Part shown: positions 24,068 to 33,662 of the stretch, piece by piece
How positions within the stretch are numbered: position 1 is the first letter of the stretch
How the letters are laid out: every line of letters begins with the position of its first letter
NCBI RefSeq assembly: GCF_042676985.1
Contig: NZ_JBHTIK010000002.1
Location: 62,001-126,000, forward strand
Direction of reading: 5' to 3'
DNA: 64,000 nucleotides
Origin: Sphingosinicella xenopeptidilytica
GTDB taxonomy: Bacteria > Pseudomonadota > Alphaproteobacteria > Sphingomonadales > Sphingomonadaceae
Program-made: the position numbers and the translations under genes
Notes under the pieces: generated by a model
Told to the model about the DNA's origin: nothing
The model's database searches: none
The model's input: the letters and a program-made list of their open reading frames with translations, nothing else

Positions 24068-25626
24068 ACGACGATATCCATATCTCCAACACGCTCGGAG
24101 AGCTGTTCGTGCGCGCTGCGCGCCGCTTCGACGATCGGGTTGCCTTGAGCGACGACCACGGCGCCATGACCTATCGCGAGATGGGCGAGCAAATGCGTCG
24201 CTACGCCGGCGCCTATCGTGCCGCGGGGATGAAACCGGGTAGCGCGTTTTCTCTCCTCTCCGCCAATCGCGTCGAGGCTGTTGTCGCACTCGCGGCCGGG
24301 CTGATGGTCGGTATGCGCTACACGCCGCTCCATCCCAAGGCGAATGTGGAGGACCATGCGTTCGCGCTTCAGGACGCGAACATCGATCTTTTTCTGGTCG
24401 ACGATCGTCACTTCGCCGAACACGGCCGCGATGTAGCGGCGCAGTGCCCCGGCGTGCGCACGATGTCGTTCGGCGGCCTCGATTACGCGCCGAGCATCGA
24501 AGCGGCGGCGGAAATGGCTGAACCGGCGCCGCTACAGGCGGTGGCGGGCGGCGATACGCCGGCGTTCGTCGTTTATACCGGCGGCACCACCGGGCGGCCG
24601 AAAGGCGTCGTGCACAAGAACCGCTCGCTGGTGACCAACCTTCTGCTGCAGACGAGTGAGTGCGAATTGCCGCAGGAGATGCGCTTCCTGGCGGTGACGC
24701 CGATCAGCCATGCGTCGTTCCTGTTCATTCTCCCCACGTTGCTGCGCGGCGGCGAATTGGTGCTGCGCGCCAAGTTCGATCCCGCGCGGTTTGTGGATGA
24801 GCTGCACACGCATCGCATCACGTCCACCTTCCTCGTGCCGACGATGATCTATGTGCTCCTCGACCGGCCGGAGATCTGGGAACGCGGGGCGGGCCCGTTG
24901 CAGACGCTGGTTTACGGTGCCTCGCCGATGTCGCCCACGAAGCTCGCCAAGGCCATCGAGGCGTTCGGCCAGATCTTCGTGCAGGTGTACGGGCAGATCG
25001 AGTGCCCCAACATCATCAGCGTACTCGGCAAGGCCGATCATGATCTCGCGCGCCCGCACATGCTGAAGTCGTGCGGGTTTCCAAGCGCCGCAACATCGGT
25101 GGCGCTGATGGACGACGATCTCAATCCGGTGCCGCCGGGCGAAATCGGCGAGATCTGCGCGCGCGGTCCGCTCGTGATGGAAGGTTATTGGAAACGGCCC
25201 GACGCAACCGAAGAAGCGATGGGCGGGGGCTGGCTGCGCACCGGCGACATGGGGCGGATGGATGAGAACGGTTTCCTCTTCATCGAGGACCGCAAGAAGG
25301 ACCTGATCATTTCGGGCGGCTTCAACGTGATTCCGCGCGAAATCGAAGAGGTTCTGAACCGCCATCCTGAAGTCTCGATTGCCGCCGTGGTGGCGACGCC
25401 CGACGAGAAGTGGGGCGAGGCGGTGATGGCGGTCGTCGTGCCGCGGCGCGCGGACTTTGCCGATGCGGCCGCCCTGATCGAGAGCGTGCGCGAGGCCAAG
25501 GGCGCGCTGTGCGCGCCAAAGCGCGTGGAATTCGTCGCCGAGTTGCCGCTGACGCCGCTTGGCAAGCCCGACAAGAAAGCGCTCCGCGCCCGCTATTGGG
25601 CCAGCGCCGAACGCCTGGTGAACTGA
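24064..25626 (+). CDS. AMP-dependent acyl-CoA synthetase/ligase
   Basis: A 520-residue adenylate-forming enzyme. The P-loop is 'YTGGTTGRPKG' (residues 171-181), followed by the A5-like 'YGQIECPN', the A7/A8 core 'GWLRTGDMGRMDENGFLFIEDRKKDLIISGG', and the catalytic lysine in 'LTPLGKPDKKALR' near the C-terminus. It activates a carboxylic acid as its CoA thioester. The order transporter, aminotransferase, CoA ligase, hydrolase, thiolase suggests activation of a deaminated acid before beta-oxidation-type cleavage. Its start overlaps the aminotransferase stop (ATGA). Confidence 0.94.
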   Translation: MNDDIHISNTLGELFVRAARRFDDRVALSDDHGAMTYREMGEQMRRYAGAYRAAGMKPGSAFSLLSANRVEAVVALAAGLMVGMRYTPLHPKANVEDHAFALQDANIDLFLVDDRHFAEHGRDVAAQCPGVRTMSFGGLDYAPSIEAAAEMAEPAPLQAVAGGDTPAFVVYTGGTTGRPKGVVHKNRSLVTNLLLQTSECELPQEMRFLAVTPISHASFLFILPTLLRGGELVLRAKFDPARFVDELHTHRITSTFLVPTMIYVLLDRPEIWERGAGPLQTLVYGASPMSPTKLAKAIEAFGQIFVQVYGQIECPNIISVLGKADHDLARPHMLKSCGFPSAATSVALMDDDLNPVPPGEIGEICARGPLVMEGYWKRPDATEEAMGGGWLRTGDMGRMDENGFLFIEDRKKDLIISGGFNVIPREIEEVLNRHPEVSIAAVVATPDEKWGEAVMAVVVPRRADFADAAALIESVREAKGALCAPKRVEFVAELPLTPLGKPDKKALRARYWASAERLVN

Positions 25627-25627
25627 G

Positions 25628-27460
25628 ATGCGCGGCGCCCGCTTCCTTTCCCTGCACATGATGGCGAGCGTGCTTGCTCTGGCAGCGATATCGGCCTGCG
25701 CGCAGGTCGCCGGGCCTGCGGTGCGACATGCCGATCATCCATCGGCCGATCTGCCGGCACGCGCGCAATCGCTCTACGTCAACGGCTCCGGCGGCGACCG
25801 CCTTGCGGTCGATCTCTATCTTCCCCGGCACGCCGCGAACGACCGTGTGCCGACGCTGGTGGTGAGCAGCCGCTATGGCCGCCGCGGCGAAGTGAAGGCG
25901 CACTTCGCCAACGAATGGACGCAGCGCGGCTATGCACTCGTTGTGTTCGATTCCGTCGGCAGCGGCGTGTCGAGCGGCGTGCGCGACGCGGAACTCAGTG
26001 ATACCGAGATCGCGGATGTCGGCGCGATCAGCCGCTGGGCCGCTTCGCAAAGCTGGAGCAACGGCGCGGTCGTGCTGATGGGGCTCTCGTACAGCGCCGA
26101 TGCCGCCGATCTCGGTACAACGCTGGGCGAACCTGCAATCCGCGCCGCGATCGTGCGCTCCGCCGAAAGCGATCCTTATCGGCACCTCTTTTTCCCCGGC
26201 GGCGTTGCTAACGCAATGATGCGCGACCTGTGGGGCTCGGCCGTGGCGGGCAGAGATCGCAGCGTGGCCTGCATCGCCGACGCGGCGGCCTGTGCCGGCA
26301 TGATCCACATCGGACCGGTCGATGGCGATGCCCGTTTCGTGGAGGCGCGCACGGCGCTGCGCGACCACCTCGCGAATGCGCGGCTCGACATCGATCTGCT
26401 TGGCGTCACTTACGCGGACGACGCGCTGCCCGGGCGGAGTTTTTCCATTGCCGGTATGGGGACGGCAGCACGCGTCGCCGCCGTGCGCGCGGCCGGCGTG
26501 CCGGCGCAGGTGTGGGGCAGTTGGCTCGATGCCGGCACGGCGCAATCGGCGCTGGAGCGCTTCGCGCTTTCCAAAGGCGTGCCGGTGGAGGTGAGCATCA
26601 CCGCAGCGTCGCATGGGGCTTACGCGGGCGCCGATCCGTTCAAACCGCAACCGCAACAGCCGGTTCCCTCGGTGCCACGGCAGTTCGCGCTGCTCGCGGA
26701 TTTCGCCGACCGGGCGCTGGCCGGTGCGGCGACACGCTCGATCCGATACGCTGTGCTCGGCTCCGATGTATGGCGACGCACCGAGGTGTGGCCGCCTACC
26801 GGTGTCGAACCGCATCGCCTTTATCTCGGTGAAAACGATCTGCGCGATGAAGCCCACGCATCGGAGATCACCGTTTCGTACAAGGTCGATTTCAATGCGA
26901 CGACGGGAGCGGCCAATCGCTGGACCGCCAACACCGGTGTCATTCCCGATTACGCCGGCTGGCCCCATAAGGATGCTTCGCTGGCACGTTTCACTTCCGC
27001 ACCGTTCACGCAGGACTTTGAACTCGCGGGTGCGCCGCGCATCGCCTTGACGCTGAGTTCAACGCACGAAGACGGCGCGGTGTTCGCCTATCTCGCCGTT
27101 CAGCGCCCCGACGGCCGCCTGATCTATCTCACGGAGGGCATGCTCCGCGTGTTGCATAGGCGCGTTCGCGAAGAGGGCGGCGCGCTGGAGCGCTCGTTCC
27201 GGCGCGCGGATGTCCAGCCGATGGTGCCAGGCGAAATGGCGCACGTCGTCTTCGATGCATTCCCGGTTGCCGCGCGCATCGCGGCCGGGGATCGGCTGGT
27301 GCTGCTGCTGGCCGGCGCGGATCGGGAGACGTTCGCGCGCTATCCCACCACGGGCGATCCGATCTGGACCCTCGATGTCGGCGGCGCCGACGCAAGCTTC
27401 ATCGATATTCCATTGCGGCCCTGGTTGAGCGGGGCGGCGGGCGAAACACAAGGCCTCTGA
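25628..27460 (+). CDS. CocE/NonD-family hydrolase, predicted lipoprotein
   Basis: A 610-residue hydrolase with an X-Pro dipeptidyl-peptidase S15-like alpha/beta domain and a C-terminal jelly-roll domain. The probable triad is Ser154 in 'GLSYSADAAD' (the usual motif is GxSYxG), Asp in 'WGSWLDAGT' and His in 'AASHGAYAG'. The N-terminus has a hydrophobic segment ending Ile-Ser-Ala-Cys, a lipobox, so it is probably membrane anchored and periplasmic. Characterised relatives cleave esters, amides and glutaryl- or cephalosporin-type acyl groups. It begins 1 nt after the CoA-ligase stop. It may release the acid taken up by the BASS protein. Confidence 0.88.
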   Translation: MRGARFLSLHMMASVLALAAISACAQVAGPAVRHADHPSADLPARAQSLYVNGSGGDRLAVDLYLPRHAANDRVPTLVVSSRYGRRGEVKAHFANEWTQRGYALVVFDSVGSGVSSGVRDAELSDTEIADVGAISRWAASQSWSNGAVVLMGLSYSADAADLGTTLGEPAIRAAIVRSAESDPYRHLFFPGGVANAMMRDLWGSAVAGRDRSVACIADAAACAGMIHIGPVDGDARFVEARTALRDHLANARLDIDLLGVTYADDALPGRSFSIAGMGTAARVAAVRAAGVPAQVWGSWLDAGTAQSALERFALSKGVPVEVSITAASHGAYAGADPFKPQPQQPVPSVPRQFALLADFADRALAGAATRSIRYAVLGSDVWRRTEVWPPTGVEPHRLYLGENDLRDEAHASEITVSYKVDFNATTGAANRWTANTGVIPDYAGWPHKDASLARFTSAPFTQDFELAGAPRIALTLSSTHEDGAVFAYLAVQRPDGRLIYLTEGMLRVLHRRVREEGGALERSFRRADVQPMVPGEMAHVVFDAFPVAARIAAGDRLVLLLAGADRETFARYPTTGDPIWTLDVGGADASFIDIPLRPWLSGAAGETQGL

Positions 27461-27485
27461 GAAGGGGCAGGGAGGGAGATCCGTT

Positions 27486-28664
27486 ATGACGAGAGTGTTG
27501 GTCGCCGGCGTGGGCATGACGGACTTTTACAAGCCCGGAAAGAGCCCCGATTATACCGAACTCGGCAGAGACGCCGCGCTTGCCGCGATCAAGGATGCGG
27601 GCATCGGCTATCGGGATATCGAGCACGTCTATGCCGGTTACGTGTTCGGAGACTCCGTCGCGGGTCAACGCGCGATCTATCCGCTTGGCCTCACCGGCGT
27701 GCCGATCTTCAACGTCACCAATTCCTGCGCGACGGGCTCGACCGCGCTCTTTCTGGCGCGGCAGGCGATCCTCTCAGGGCAGGCCGAATGCGCGCTGGCG
27801 GTGGGGTTCGATCAGATGGCGCCGGGGCCGATCCTGATGGCATATGGTGATCGCCCGGCGCCGCTTGGCCGGCATCTTGAAAAGCTCGCTGACGCCGGCG
27901 GCCAAACGGATGGCGCGTATCTGCCCGAATTCTACGGCTATGCGGGCAAGGAATATCAGCAGCGCTATGGCGCGGCAACGGAGACGTTCGCGCAGATCGC
28001 GGTGAAGGCGCGGCGGCACGCGGCGCACAATCCCAAGGCGCTGTTCCGCACGCCGATCACTCTGGAAGAGGTTATGGCCGCGCCTCCGCTCAGTCCGCCG
28101 ATCACGCGCCTGCAGGCGTGTCCGCCCACGTGCGGCGGTGCGGCGGCGGTGCTGTGCACGGAAGCGTTCGCGCGCAGGCATGGGCTTACGCCCCGTGTCG
28201 AGATCGTCGGACAGGCGCTTGAGACCGATCATGACGATGTGTTCGACACGGGAAGTATGCTGGCGCTCATCGGCCCGAGAATGGCCGCGGCCGCCTCACA
28301 GAAGGCTTATGAACAGGCCGGCTGGGGTCCGCGCGACGCGCAGGTGGTGGAGCTTCACGACTGCTTCACCGTCAACGAACTCGTGATGTACGAGGCGCTC
28401 GGATTCGCCGGCGAAGGCGAAGCCGAAAAGCTCGTGCGCGATGAAGACAACACCTATGGCGGCGCCTGGGTGATGAACCCTTCAGGTGGCCTTTTGTCGA
28501 AAGGCCACCCGCTTGGCGCGACCGGCCTCGCGCAATGTTTCGAGCTGGTCGAACAATTGCGCGGCAATGCGGAGGGGCGTCAGGTCGATGCCGCCAAGCG
28601 TGCGATTCAACACAATCTCGGTTTGGGAGGGGCCTGCGTCGTCACGGCGTACGCGGCGATTTAG
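27486..28664 (+). CDS. Thiolase, SCP2/SCPx (lipid-transfer protein) type
   Basis: A 392-residue thiolase-superfamily enzyme with the acyl-accepting Cys81 in 'NVTNSCATGSTALFL', 'ELHDCFTVNEL', and the C-terminal 'SKGHPLGATGLAQCFEL' active-site histidine loop. The HDCF variant marks the SCP2-type, often used for branched or aromatic side chains. It would perform thiolytic cleavage, or a related aldol-type step, after CoA activation by the ligase two genes upstream. A GGGAGGGAGAT site precedes the ATG. Confidence 0.92.
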   Translation: MTRVLVAGVGMTDFYKPGKSPDYTELGRDAALAAIKDAGIGYRDIEHVYAGYVFGDSVAGQRAIYPLGLTGVPIFNVTNSCATGSTALFLARQAILSGQAECALAVGFDQMAPGPILMAYGDRPAPLGRHLEKLADAGGQTDGAYLPEFYGYAGKEYQQRYGAATETFAQIAVKARRHAAHNPKALFRTPITLEEVMAAPPLSPPITRLQACPPTCGGAAAVLCTEAFARRHGLTPRVEIVGQALETDHDDVFDTGSMLALIGPRMAAAASQKAYEQAGWGPRDAQVVELHDCFTVNELVMYEALGFAGEGEAEKLVRDEDNTYGGAWVMNPSGGLLSKGHPLGATGLAQCFELVEQLRGNAEGRQVDAAKRAIQHNLGLGGACVVTAYAAI

Positions 28665-28701
28665 CCATTCAGGTTCGCGGAAAAAAGGGAGGGGAAAACT
28701 T

Positions 28702-30849
28702 ATGTCTCGTACACTCAAATTCTGTCTTCTGGCTGCAAGCTGCACCGGGGCGACCGTGTCATTGCCGGCCGTGGCGCAGACCGTTTCGGAAGAAATCGTC
28801 GTCACCGCACGCAAACGCGAAGAGAGCGTGCAGGACGTTCCGATCGCGATCTCGGTGATCGGCGCTCAGCAGATCAAGGACATGAAGCTCGCCAATGTCG
28901 ACGATATCGCGGGTATCCTGCCCAACGTCGTGAATTCCGGCGGCGGCCAGGGCGGCGATACGTTCGCTATTCGAGGCCTTTCAACCACATCGAACAACCC
29001 CGGATTTGAAACCGGTATCGGCATGTACATCGATGAGGTCTACATCGGCCGTCAGTTCGCATTCGTGACCCCGATCTTCGATCTGCAACGGATCGAAGTG
29101 CTCCGCGGCCCACAGGGCACGCTGTTCGGTCGCAATACGATCGGCGGCGCGATCAGCCTGACCACGCGCGCGCCGAGCGATACGTTCGAAGCTTCGGCGC
29201 AGGTCTCGGCCGGCGAGTATAATCTGATCGAAGGCGGCTTCCGGCTGAGCGGACCGATCGGCGGGAACGGCTTTCTGGCGAGCCTCTCTGCCCAAATCAG
29301 GGAACGCGACGGCTTCCTCAAGGATTTCGCCACGGGCGCCGACTACAACGGCCAATCCTCCATCAACACCCGCGCCAGTTTCGTTTTTGAGCCCAGCGAC
29401 GCGGTGCGCATTCGCGCGGCGGTGGATTATTACGAGGACGACAATGTCGATTCCATGATGGACATTCGCGGCGGCGCGCTCGCGGCGGCGGATCCTTATC
29501 CTGTGTCCAAGCGCCGCATCGGAACCAATTTCAAATCGTTCGGCAGCCGCGAGTCGCTTGGCGGCATGGTGCGGATGGATGCCGACCTTGGATGGACGAA
29601 CCTGGTGTCGATCTCGGCGCTGCGCAGGCATGAAACCAAGGGGCTGCTCGATCAGGATTTCAGCGTGGCCGATATCTCCTTCACCGGACGCACCGAAAAG
29701 CAGGAGCAGTTCAGCCAGGAAATCCGCCTGCAATCACCGGCCAATGCATCGTTCTCCTACGTCGTGGGCGCCTACTACTTCCACGAGGAGCTGGATTCGA
29801 TCACCACCGCCAACCTTGGCGCCGACGTGCTCGGCTCACCGGAAACAGCCTTCACGACGGCGGACGTCAATTCCGACTCATGGGCGCTCTTCGGTAACGT
29901 CGAGGTTGATCTGAGCGAACGCCTCGCGATCGGCGGCGGGCTGCGCTACACGGCGGAGAACAAGAAGCTCGACTTTGCGCAGACGCTTTCGCCCGGCGCG
30001 TTTCTGCTGCCGATACTCGGCATCGCCATCGAAGTCCCGGCGCTCAAGAATTCGACCGACGAGGGCGAATGGTCCGGAAACGCCTACATAAATTACAAGC
30101 CCACCGAAGACATCCTCGCCTATGCGAGCTACTCGCGCGGCTACAAGGCCGGGGGCTTCAATGCCACGGTCATCGGCACCACACCTTCCGATCTGTCGTT
30201 CGCCGCCGAGTTCGTCGACAGCTACGAAATCGGCCTAAAGACCTCGTGGATGAATGATCGCGTGCGCCTCAACATTGCGGCGTTCCACATCGATTACGCC
30301 GACAAGCAGGAGCAGAGCCTCGTCGGCACGACCTTCATCGTGAACAACGCGGCATCGGCCGACAGCGATGGCTTCGAAATCGAGCTGTTCGCGCGGCCGA
30401 CGGATCAGCTCACGATCATGGGCGGCATCGGCTATACTGACGCGAAATACGGAACCTACCTCGGGTGCAGCGTCGACGGTGATGGTGATCCGGTGGCCTG
30501 TTCCGGGAACAGGTTGCAGAACGCCCCACGCTGGACCGCTAGCCTTGCCGGCCGATTTGAGCAGCCGATCAGCGACAATCTGACCGGCTTCCTGGGCGGT
30601 GACATCTCCTATCGAGACGGTGCCTATGTCTCCTCGCTCAACAATCCGAACTATCTGCACGAAAAGCGCACGATCGTGAACGCGCAGGTCGGTATCGAGG
30701 GCGCGGAAGGTCGCTGGAGGCTCACGCTCTGGGGCAAGAACATCTTCGATAACGACGCTTCGGAGTTGTCGTTCGATTTTCTCGGCACGGACTACACGAT
30801 GTTGGTCGCTCCCAGAACGCTCGGTGTCGAACTGGGCTTTTCATTCTGA
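28702..30849 (+). CDS. TonB-dependent receptor (no STN domain)
   Basis: A 715-residue outer-membrane receptor: signal peptide ending 'PAVAQ', TonB-box-like 'EIVVTARKREESVQDVP', plug with 'LQRIEVLRGPQGTLFGRNTIGGAISLTTRAP', and a barrel ending 'LGVELGFSF'. The ATG at 28702 follows AGGGAGGGG; the frame is open into the thiolase gene but that part is out of register with it. Embedded in the middle of a catabolic operon, it is expected to import the pathway substrate across the outer membrane. It is the second receptor, after 16825..19017, serving this central region. Confidence 0.93.
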   Translation: MSRTLKFCLLAASCTGATVSLPAVAQTVSEEIVVTARKREESVQDVPIAISVIGAQQIKDMKLANVDDIAGILPNVVNSGGGQGGDTFAIRGLSTTSNNPGFETGIGMYIDEVYIGRQFAFVTPIFDLQRIEVLRGPQGTLFGRNTIGGAISLTTRAPSDTFEASAQVSAGEYNLIEGGFRLSGPIGGNGFLASLSAQIRERDGFLKDFATGADYNGQSSINTRASFVFEPSDAVRIRAAVDYYEDDNVDSMMDIRGGALAAADPYPVSKRRIGTNFKSFGSRESLGGMVRMDADLGWTNLVSISALRRHETKGLLDQDFSVADISFTGRTEKQEQFSQEIRLQSPANASFSYVVGAYYFHEELDSITTANLGADVLGSPETAFTTADVNSDSWALFGNVEVDLSERLAIGGGLRYTAENKKLDFAQTLSPGAFLLPILGIAIEVPALKNSTDEGEWSGNAYINYKPTEDILAYASYSRGYKAGGFNATVIGTTPSDLSFAAEFVDSYEIGLKTSWMNDRVRLNIAAFHIDYADKQEQSLVGTTFIVNNAASADSDGFEIELFARPTDQLTIMGGIGYTDAKYGTYLGCSVDGDGDPVACSGNRLQNAPRWTASLAGRFEQPISDNLTGFLGGDISYRDGAYVSSLNNPNYLHEKRTIVNAQVGIEGAEGRWRLTLWGKNIFDNDASELSFDFLGTDYTMLVAPRTLGVELGFSF

Positions 30850-30850
30850 T

Positions 30851-30881
30851 CGCGCGTAAACAGGGTCACGCGGTACGCGCG
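30851..30881. repeat. 8-bp inverted repeat between TonB receptor and beta-lactamase-fold gene
   Basis: CGCGCGTA (30851..30858) and TACGCGCG (30874..30881) are perfect inverted repeats separated by 15 nt. They start right after the receptor stop and end 16 bp before the next GTG start, abutting its ribosome site. No T-tract follows, so it is not a classical terminator. It could stabilise the upstream message or modulate translation of the next gene. Confidence 0.4.
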
Positions 30882-30897
30882 GAAGGGGAGGCGAATT

Positions 30898-32466
30898 GTG
30901 ATTCATAGACGGATGCTGGTACGGCTCTTTGCCGGATTGCCGCTGTTGTTGGGGCTCGTTGCATCACCAGCACACGCTCGGGAACCCGCGGCAGAGGAAA
31001 CGCCCAGCTTCGCTGCGTTCGATGCCTATGTCGAAGCGGCGATGCGGACCTGGCGCGTGCCGGGCATGGCCATCGCCATCGTACGGCGCGACCGCGTTCT
31101 GCATTTGCGCGGCTATGGCGTGCGCGAAGAGGGCAAAGGCGGCGCTGTCGATGCCGATACGGTGTTCGCCATCGGCTCCAACGGCAAGAGCTTCACGGCA
31201 GTGACGTTCGGAGCGCTCGAAGAGAGTGGCACGATCGACCTGCGCAGCCCGATCGTGAATACTCTGCCGCGCTTTCGAATGCAGGATCCCTATGCCAACG
31301 ACAATGTGACGTTCGAGGATGCGCTCAGTCACCGAAGCGGCCTCGCCACGCAATCGGGGCTGGCGGCCTGGTACATGTTCGGTGCGAATGTGGACGAACT
31401 CGTGGCCTCGGTTGCACACATGCCGCCGGCACGGACGTTCCGCGCCGCTTTCGCCTACAACAACACGATGTTCGCCGTGGCCGCCGCCGGCGCCTCGGCG
31501 AAGACGGGTCTGTCGTATGAAGAACTGGTGCGCACGAAAGTGCTGCAGCCCTTGCGGATGACGCGTTCCAGCCCAACGCTGGACATTACGACACGCGGCA
31601 ACGTCGCCACGCCGCACGCCTATGTTGCCGGCACGCCGACGCCGGTGCCGTACCATCCGGTGCTGGGTGCGTCGGCTGCCGGATCGATGAACTCCACCGC
31701 GCGCGATATGGCGCGCTATGTGCGCATGATGATGAATGGGGGCTCGCTGGACGGCGTGCGCATTCTGCGTCCGGAAACGGCGGCACGGCTGCAGCAGCTG
31801 CGCCACGTGTTCGTCGACGACGAGATGATGGACATACGCCAGCTGATCGGCGCGCTGGAGGACCCCGGGCGCGTCACCAATCTAGGATACGGCCTCGGCC
31901 TCGCGAGCATGACCTATGACGGCGCCACCTACACACTGCATGGGGGCGGCATCGACGGCATGACATCATGGATGGCGTGGTCGCCCGAGGACGATATCGG
32001 CTTCGTCGCTTTGACCAATGGCGGCAATATCGCGGTACCGGCCGCGATGATGTTCAAAGCCGTTCGGCCGCTGATCGGGCTGCCGGATGCGGATATTCTG
32101 GCGCGTATGGAACCCCTGCGCAAAGCCCTGACGGCGGGGCCCTCCTTGCCGGAGGTGCGCGAACGCCTGCCCGCGATCGCGCCCACCCCGGCGCTCGTGG
32201 GCGCATACGCCAATCGGTTGGGCGCGTTTCACGTCATGAGCGGAAGGGGCGACGCGCGCGTGCGGATCGATCGCACCGGCTATGAGGGGGCGCTCAGCCA
32301 TCTCTCCGGCGGACGCTATGCGGTGATGTGGGACAATCCTGCGCTCCCGGTCTGGGGCTTCGACATCGAACTCGCGCCCGATGGATCGATTGGCGGATTG
32401 CGCGGGGTCGCCTTCGACGACATCCCCTGGTTCGCCATCGATCCGGTGTTCACGCGACAGCGTTGA
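30898..32466 (+). CDS. Serine hydrolase, beta-lactamase class C / penicillin-binding fold
   Basis: A 522-residue exported protein (signal peptide to about Ala27) beginning at a GTG behind GGGGAGG. The SxxK motif is Ser94-Asn-Gly-Lys97, the YxN motif is Tyr187-Asn-Asn189 in 'AFAYNNTMF', and the third motif appears as 'LHGGGIDG'. A C-terminal beta-rich domain (about 400-522) follows, as in D-aminopeptidase/esterase EstB-type proteins. Such enzymes act on esters, D-amino-acid amides or beta-lactams in the periplasm. In this operon an esterase or amidase that trims the imported substrate is more likely than antibiotic resistance. Confidence 0.9.
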   Translation: MIHRRMLVRLFAGLPLLLGLVASPAHAREPAAEETPSFAAFDAYVEAAMRTWRVPGMAIAIVRRDRVLHLRGYGVREEGKGGAVDADTVFAIGSNGKSFTAVTFGALEESGTIDLRSPIVNTLPRFRMQDPYANDNVTFEDALSHRSGLATQSGLAAWYMFGANVDELVASVAHMPPARTFRAAFAYNNTMFAVAAAGASAKTGLSYEELVRTKVLQPLRMTRSSPTLDITTRGNVATPHAYVAGTPTPVPYHPVLGASAAGSMNSTARDMARYVRMMMNGGSLDGVRILRPETAARLQQLRHVFVDDEMMDIRQLIGALEDPGRVTNLGYGLGLASMTYDGATYTLHGGGIDGMTSWMAWSPEDDIGFVALTNGGNIAVPAAMMFKAVRPLIGLPDADILARMEPLRKALTAGPSLPEVRERLPAIAPTPALVGAYANRLGAFHVMSGRGDARVRIDRTGYEGALSHLSGGRYAVMWDNPALPVWGFDIELAPDGSIGGLRGVAFDDIPWFAIDPVFTRQR

Positions 32467-32519
32467 TGTCGAGCGACAAACGCTGAGCATTGCGCAGGCT
32501 TCTGAAGCATGGAGGCACC

Positions 32520-33662
32520 GTGGTTGAACGCGCGGATTTCCTGATCATTGGTGCAGGTATCGCGGGTGCATCCGTGGCTTACGAGCTTTCCGCGGAGGCG
32601 TCCGTAATTGTGCTCGAGATGGAAGAGCAGCCCGGGTTCCACGCCACCGGCCGTTCCGCGGCCTTCTTCACGGAGCTGTATGGCAACGCGGTGATGCGCG
32701 GGCTCACCTCGGCGAGCCGTGCATTTTTCGAAGCGCCGCCGACGGACCTGTTCGAGGGGCCGCTGCTCAGCCCGCGCGGTATGCTGTACGTCGCGCGCGA
32801 AGATCAGCGTGAGGCACTCGACACGCTCTACGATCAAGTGCGCGAGAGCGGCTTTGTGGAGCAGCGCGACGGGGCGTTCGCGCACGCGCAGGCACCCTTG
32901 CTGGCGCCCGACTATGCTGCACTTTGCTTGTGGGAATCGAGTGCACGCGAGATCGACGCGGCGGCGCTGCTATCGGGTTATATCAAGGGCGCGCGCCGCC
33001 GCGGTGCCAGGTTCGTCCTGAACGCCAAGGCTGAAACGCTGCATCGCGATGGTGTGTGGCGCGTCAAAGCAGGCGGGCAGACATATGAAGCCAAGGTCGT
33101 CGTCAACGCGGCCGGCGCGTGGGCGGAAACGATTGGATGCATGGCAGGCGCCGCGCCGATCACGCTCACACCCAAGCGCCGCACTGTGTGCATGTTGCCG
33201 AAGCCCGAAGGCATTGCGGAAATCGAAGGCGCGGTCGTGATCGATATCGATGAGGAATTCTATTTCAAGCCGGACGCGGGCCAGATTCTCATTTCGCCCG
33301 CCGACGAGACGCCGACGCCGCCATGCGACGCCTATCCGGAGGATATCGACATCGCCATCGCCGTGGATCGGTTCGAGCGCGCGACGGGTATCTCCGTAAG
33401 GCGCACGGGTCGAAGTTGGGCGGGGCTGCGCACGTTTGCGCCAGACAAGACGATCGTGATAGGGTTCGATACCGTTCGTGCGGGGTTCTTTTGGCTTGGA
33501 GGGCAGGGTGGCTATGGTATTCAAACGGCTCCCGCAGTCGCGCGCAGCGCCGCGGCCGTCGCGCTCGGCCGCGCGTTGCCGGATGATGTTGAGCGCTTCG
33601 GCGTGACGCTTGAAGCGATGTCACCGGCGCGTTTCAGCGCGTTGCGGCGAGATTGCGCATGA
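32520..33662 (+). CDS. FAD-dependent oxidoreductase, D-amino-acid oxidase (DAO) family
   Basis: A 380-residue flavoenzyme with the Rossmann motif 'FLIIGAGIAGASVAYELS' at the start, the mid-chain 'AAGAWAETIG', and the C-terminal 'GYGIQTAPAVARSAA' FAD contact. The closest general type is glycine/D-amino acid dehydrogenase-like proteins that oxidise a C-N bond. The GTG at 32520 is chosen because GGAGG lies just upstream (spacing only 4). A TTG at 32490 is an alternative. It is coupled to the enoyl-CoA hydratase gene by an ATGA overlap and is likely to deaminate or desaturate an intermediate of the same pathway. Confidence 0.88.
   Translation: MVERADFLIIGAGIAGASVAYELSAEASVIVLEMEEQPGFHATGRSAAFFTELYGNAVMRGLTSASRAFFEAPPTDLFEGPLLSPRGMLYVAREDQREALDTLYDQVRESGFVEQRDGAFAHAQAPLLAPDYAALCLWESSAREIDAAALLSGYIKGARRRGARFVLNAKAETLHRDGVWRVKAGGQTYEAKVVVNAAGAWAETIGCMAGAAPITLTPKRRTVCMLPKPEGIAEIEGAVVIDIDEEFYFKPDAGQILISPADETPTPPCDAYPEDIDIAIAVDRFERATGISVRRTGRSWAGLRTFAPDKTIVIGFDTVRAGFFWLGGQGGYGIQTAPAVARSAAAVALGRALPDDVERFGVTLEAMSPARFSALRRDCA

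Noticed and set aside
30898..32466. Antibiotic-resistance beta-lactamase
   Set aside because: The fold motifs fit the wider serine hydrolase family with an extra C-terminal domain, and the catabolic operon context does not suggest resistance.
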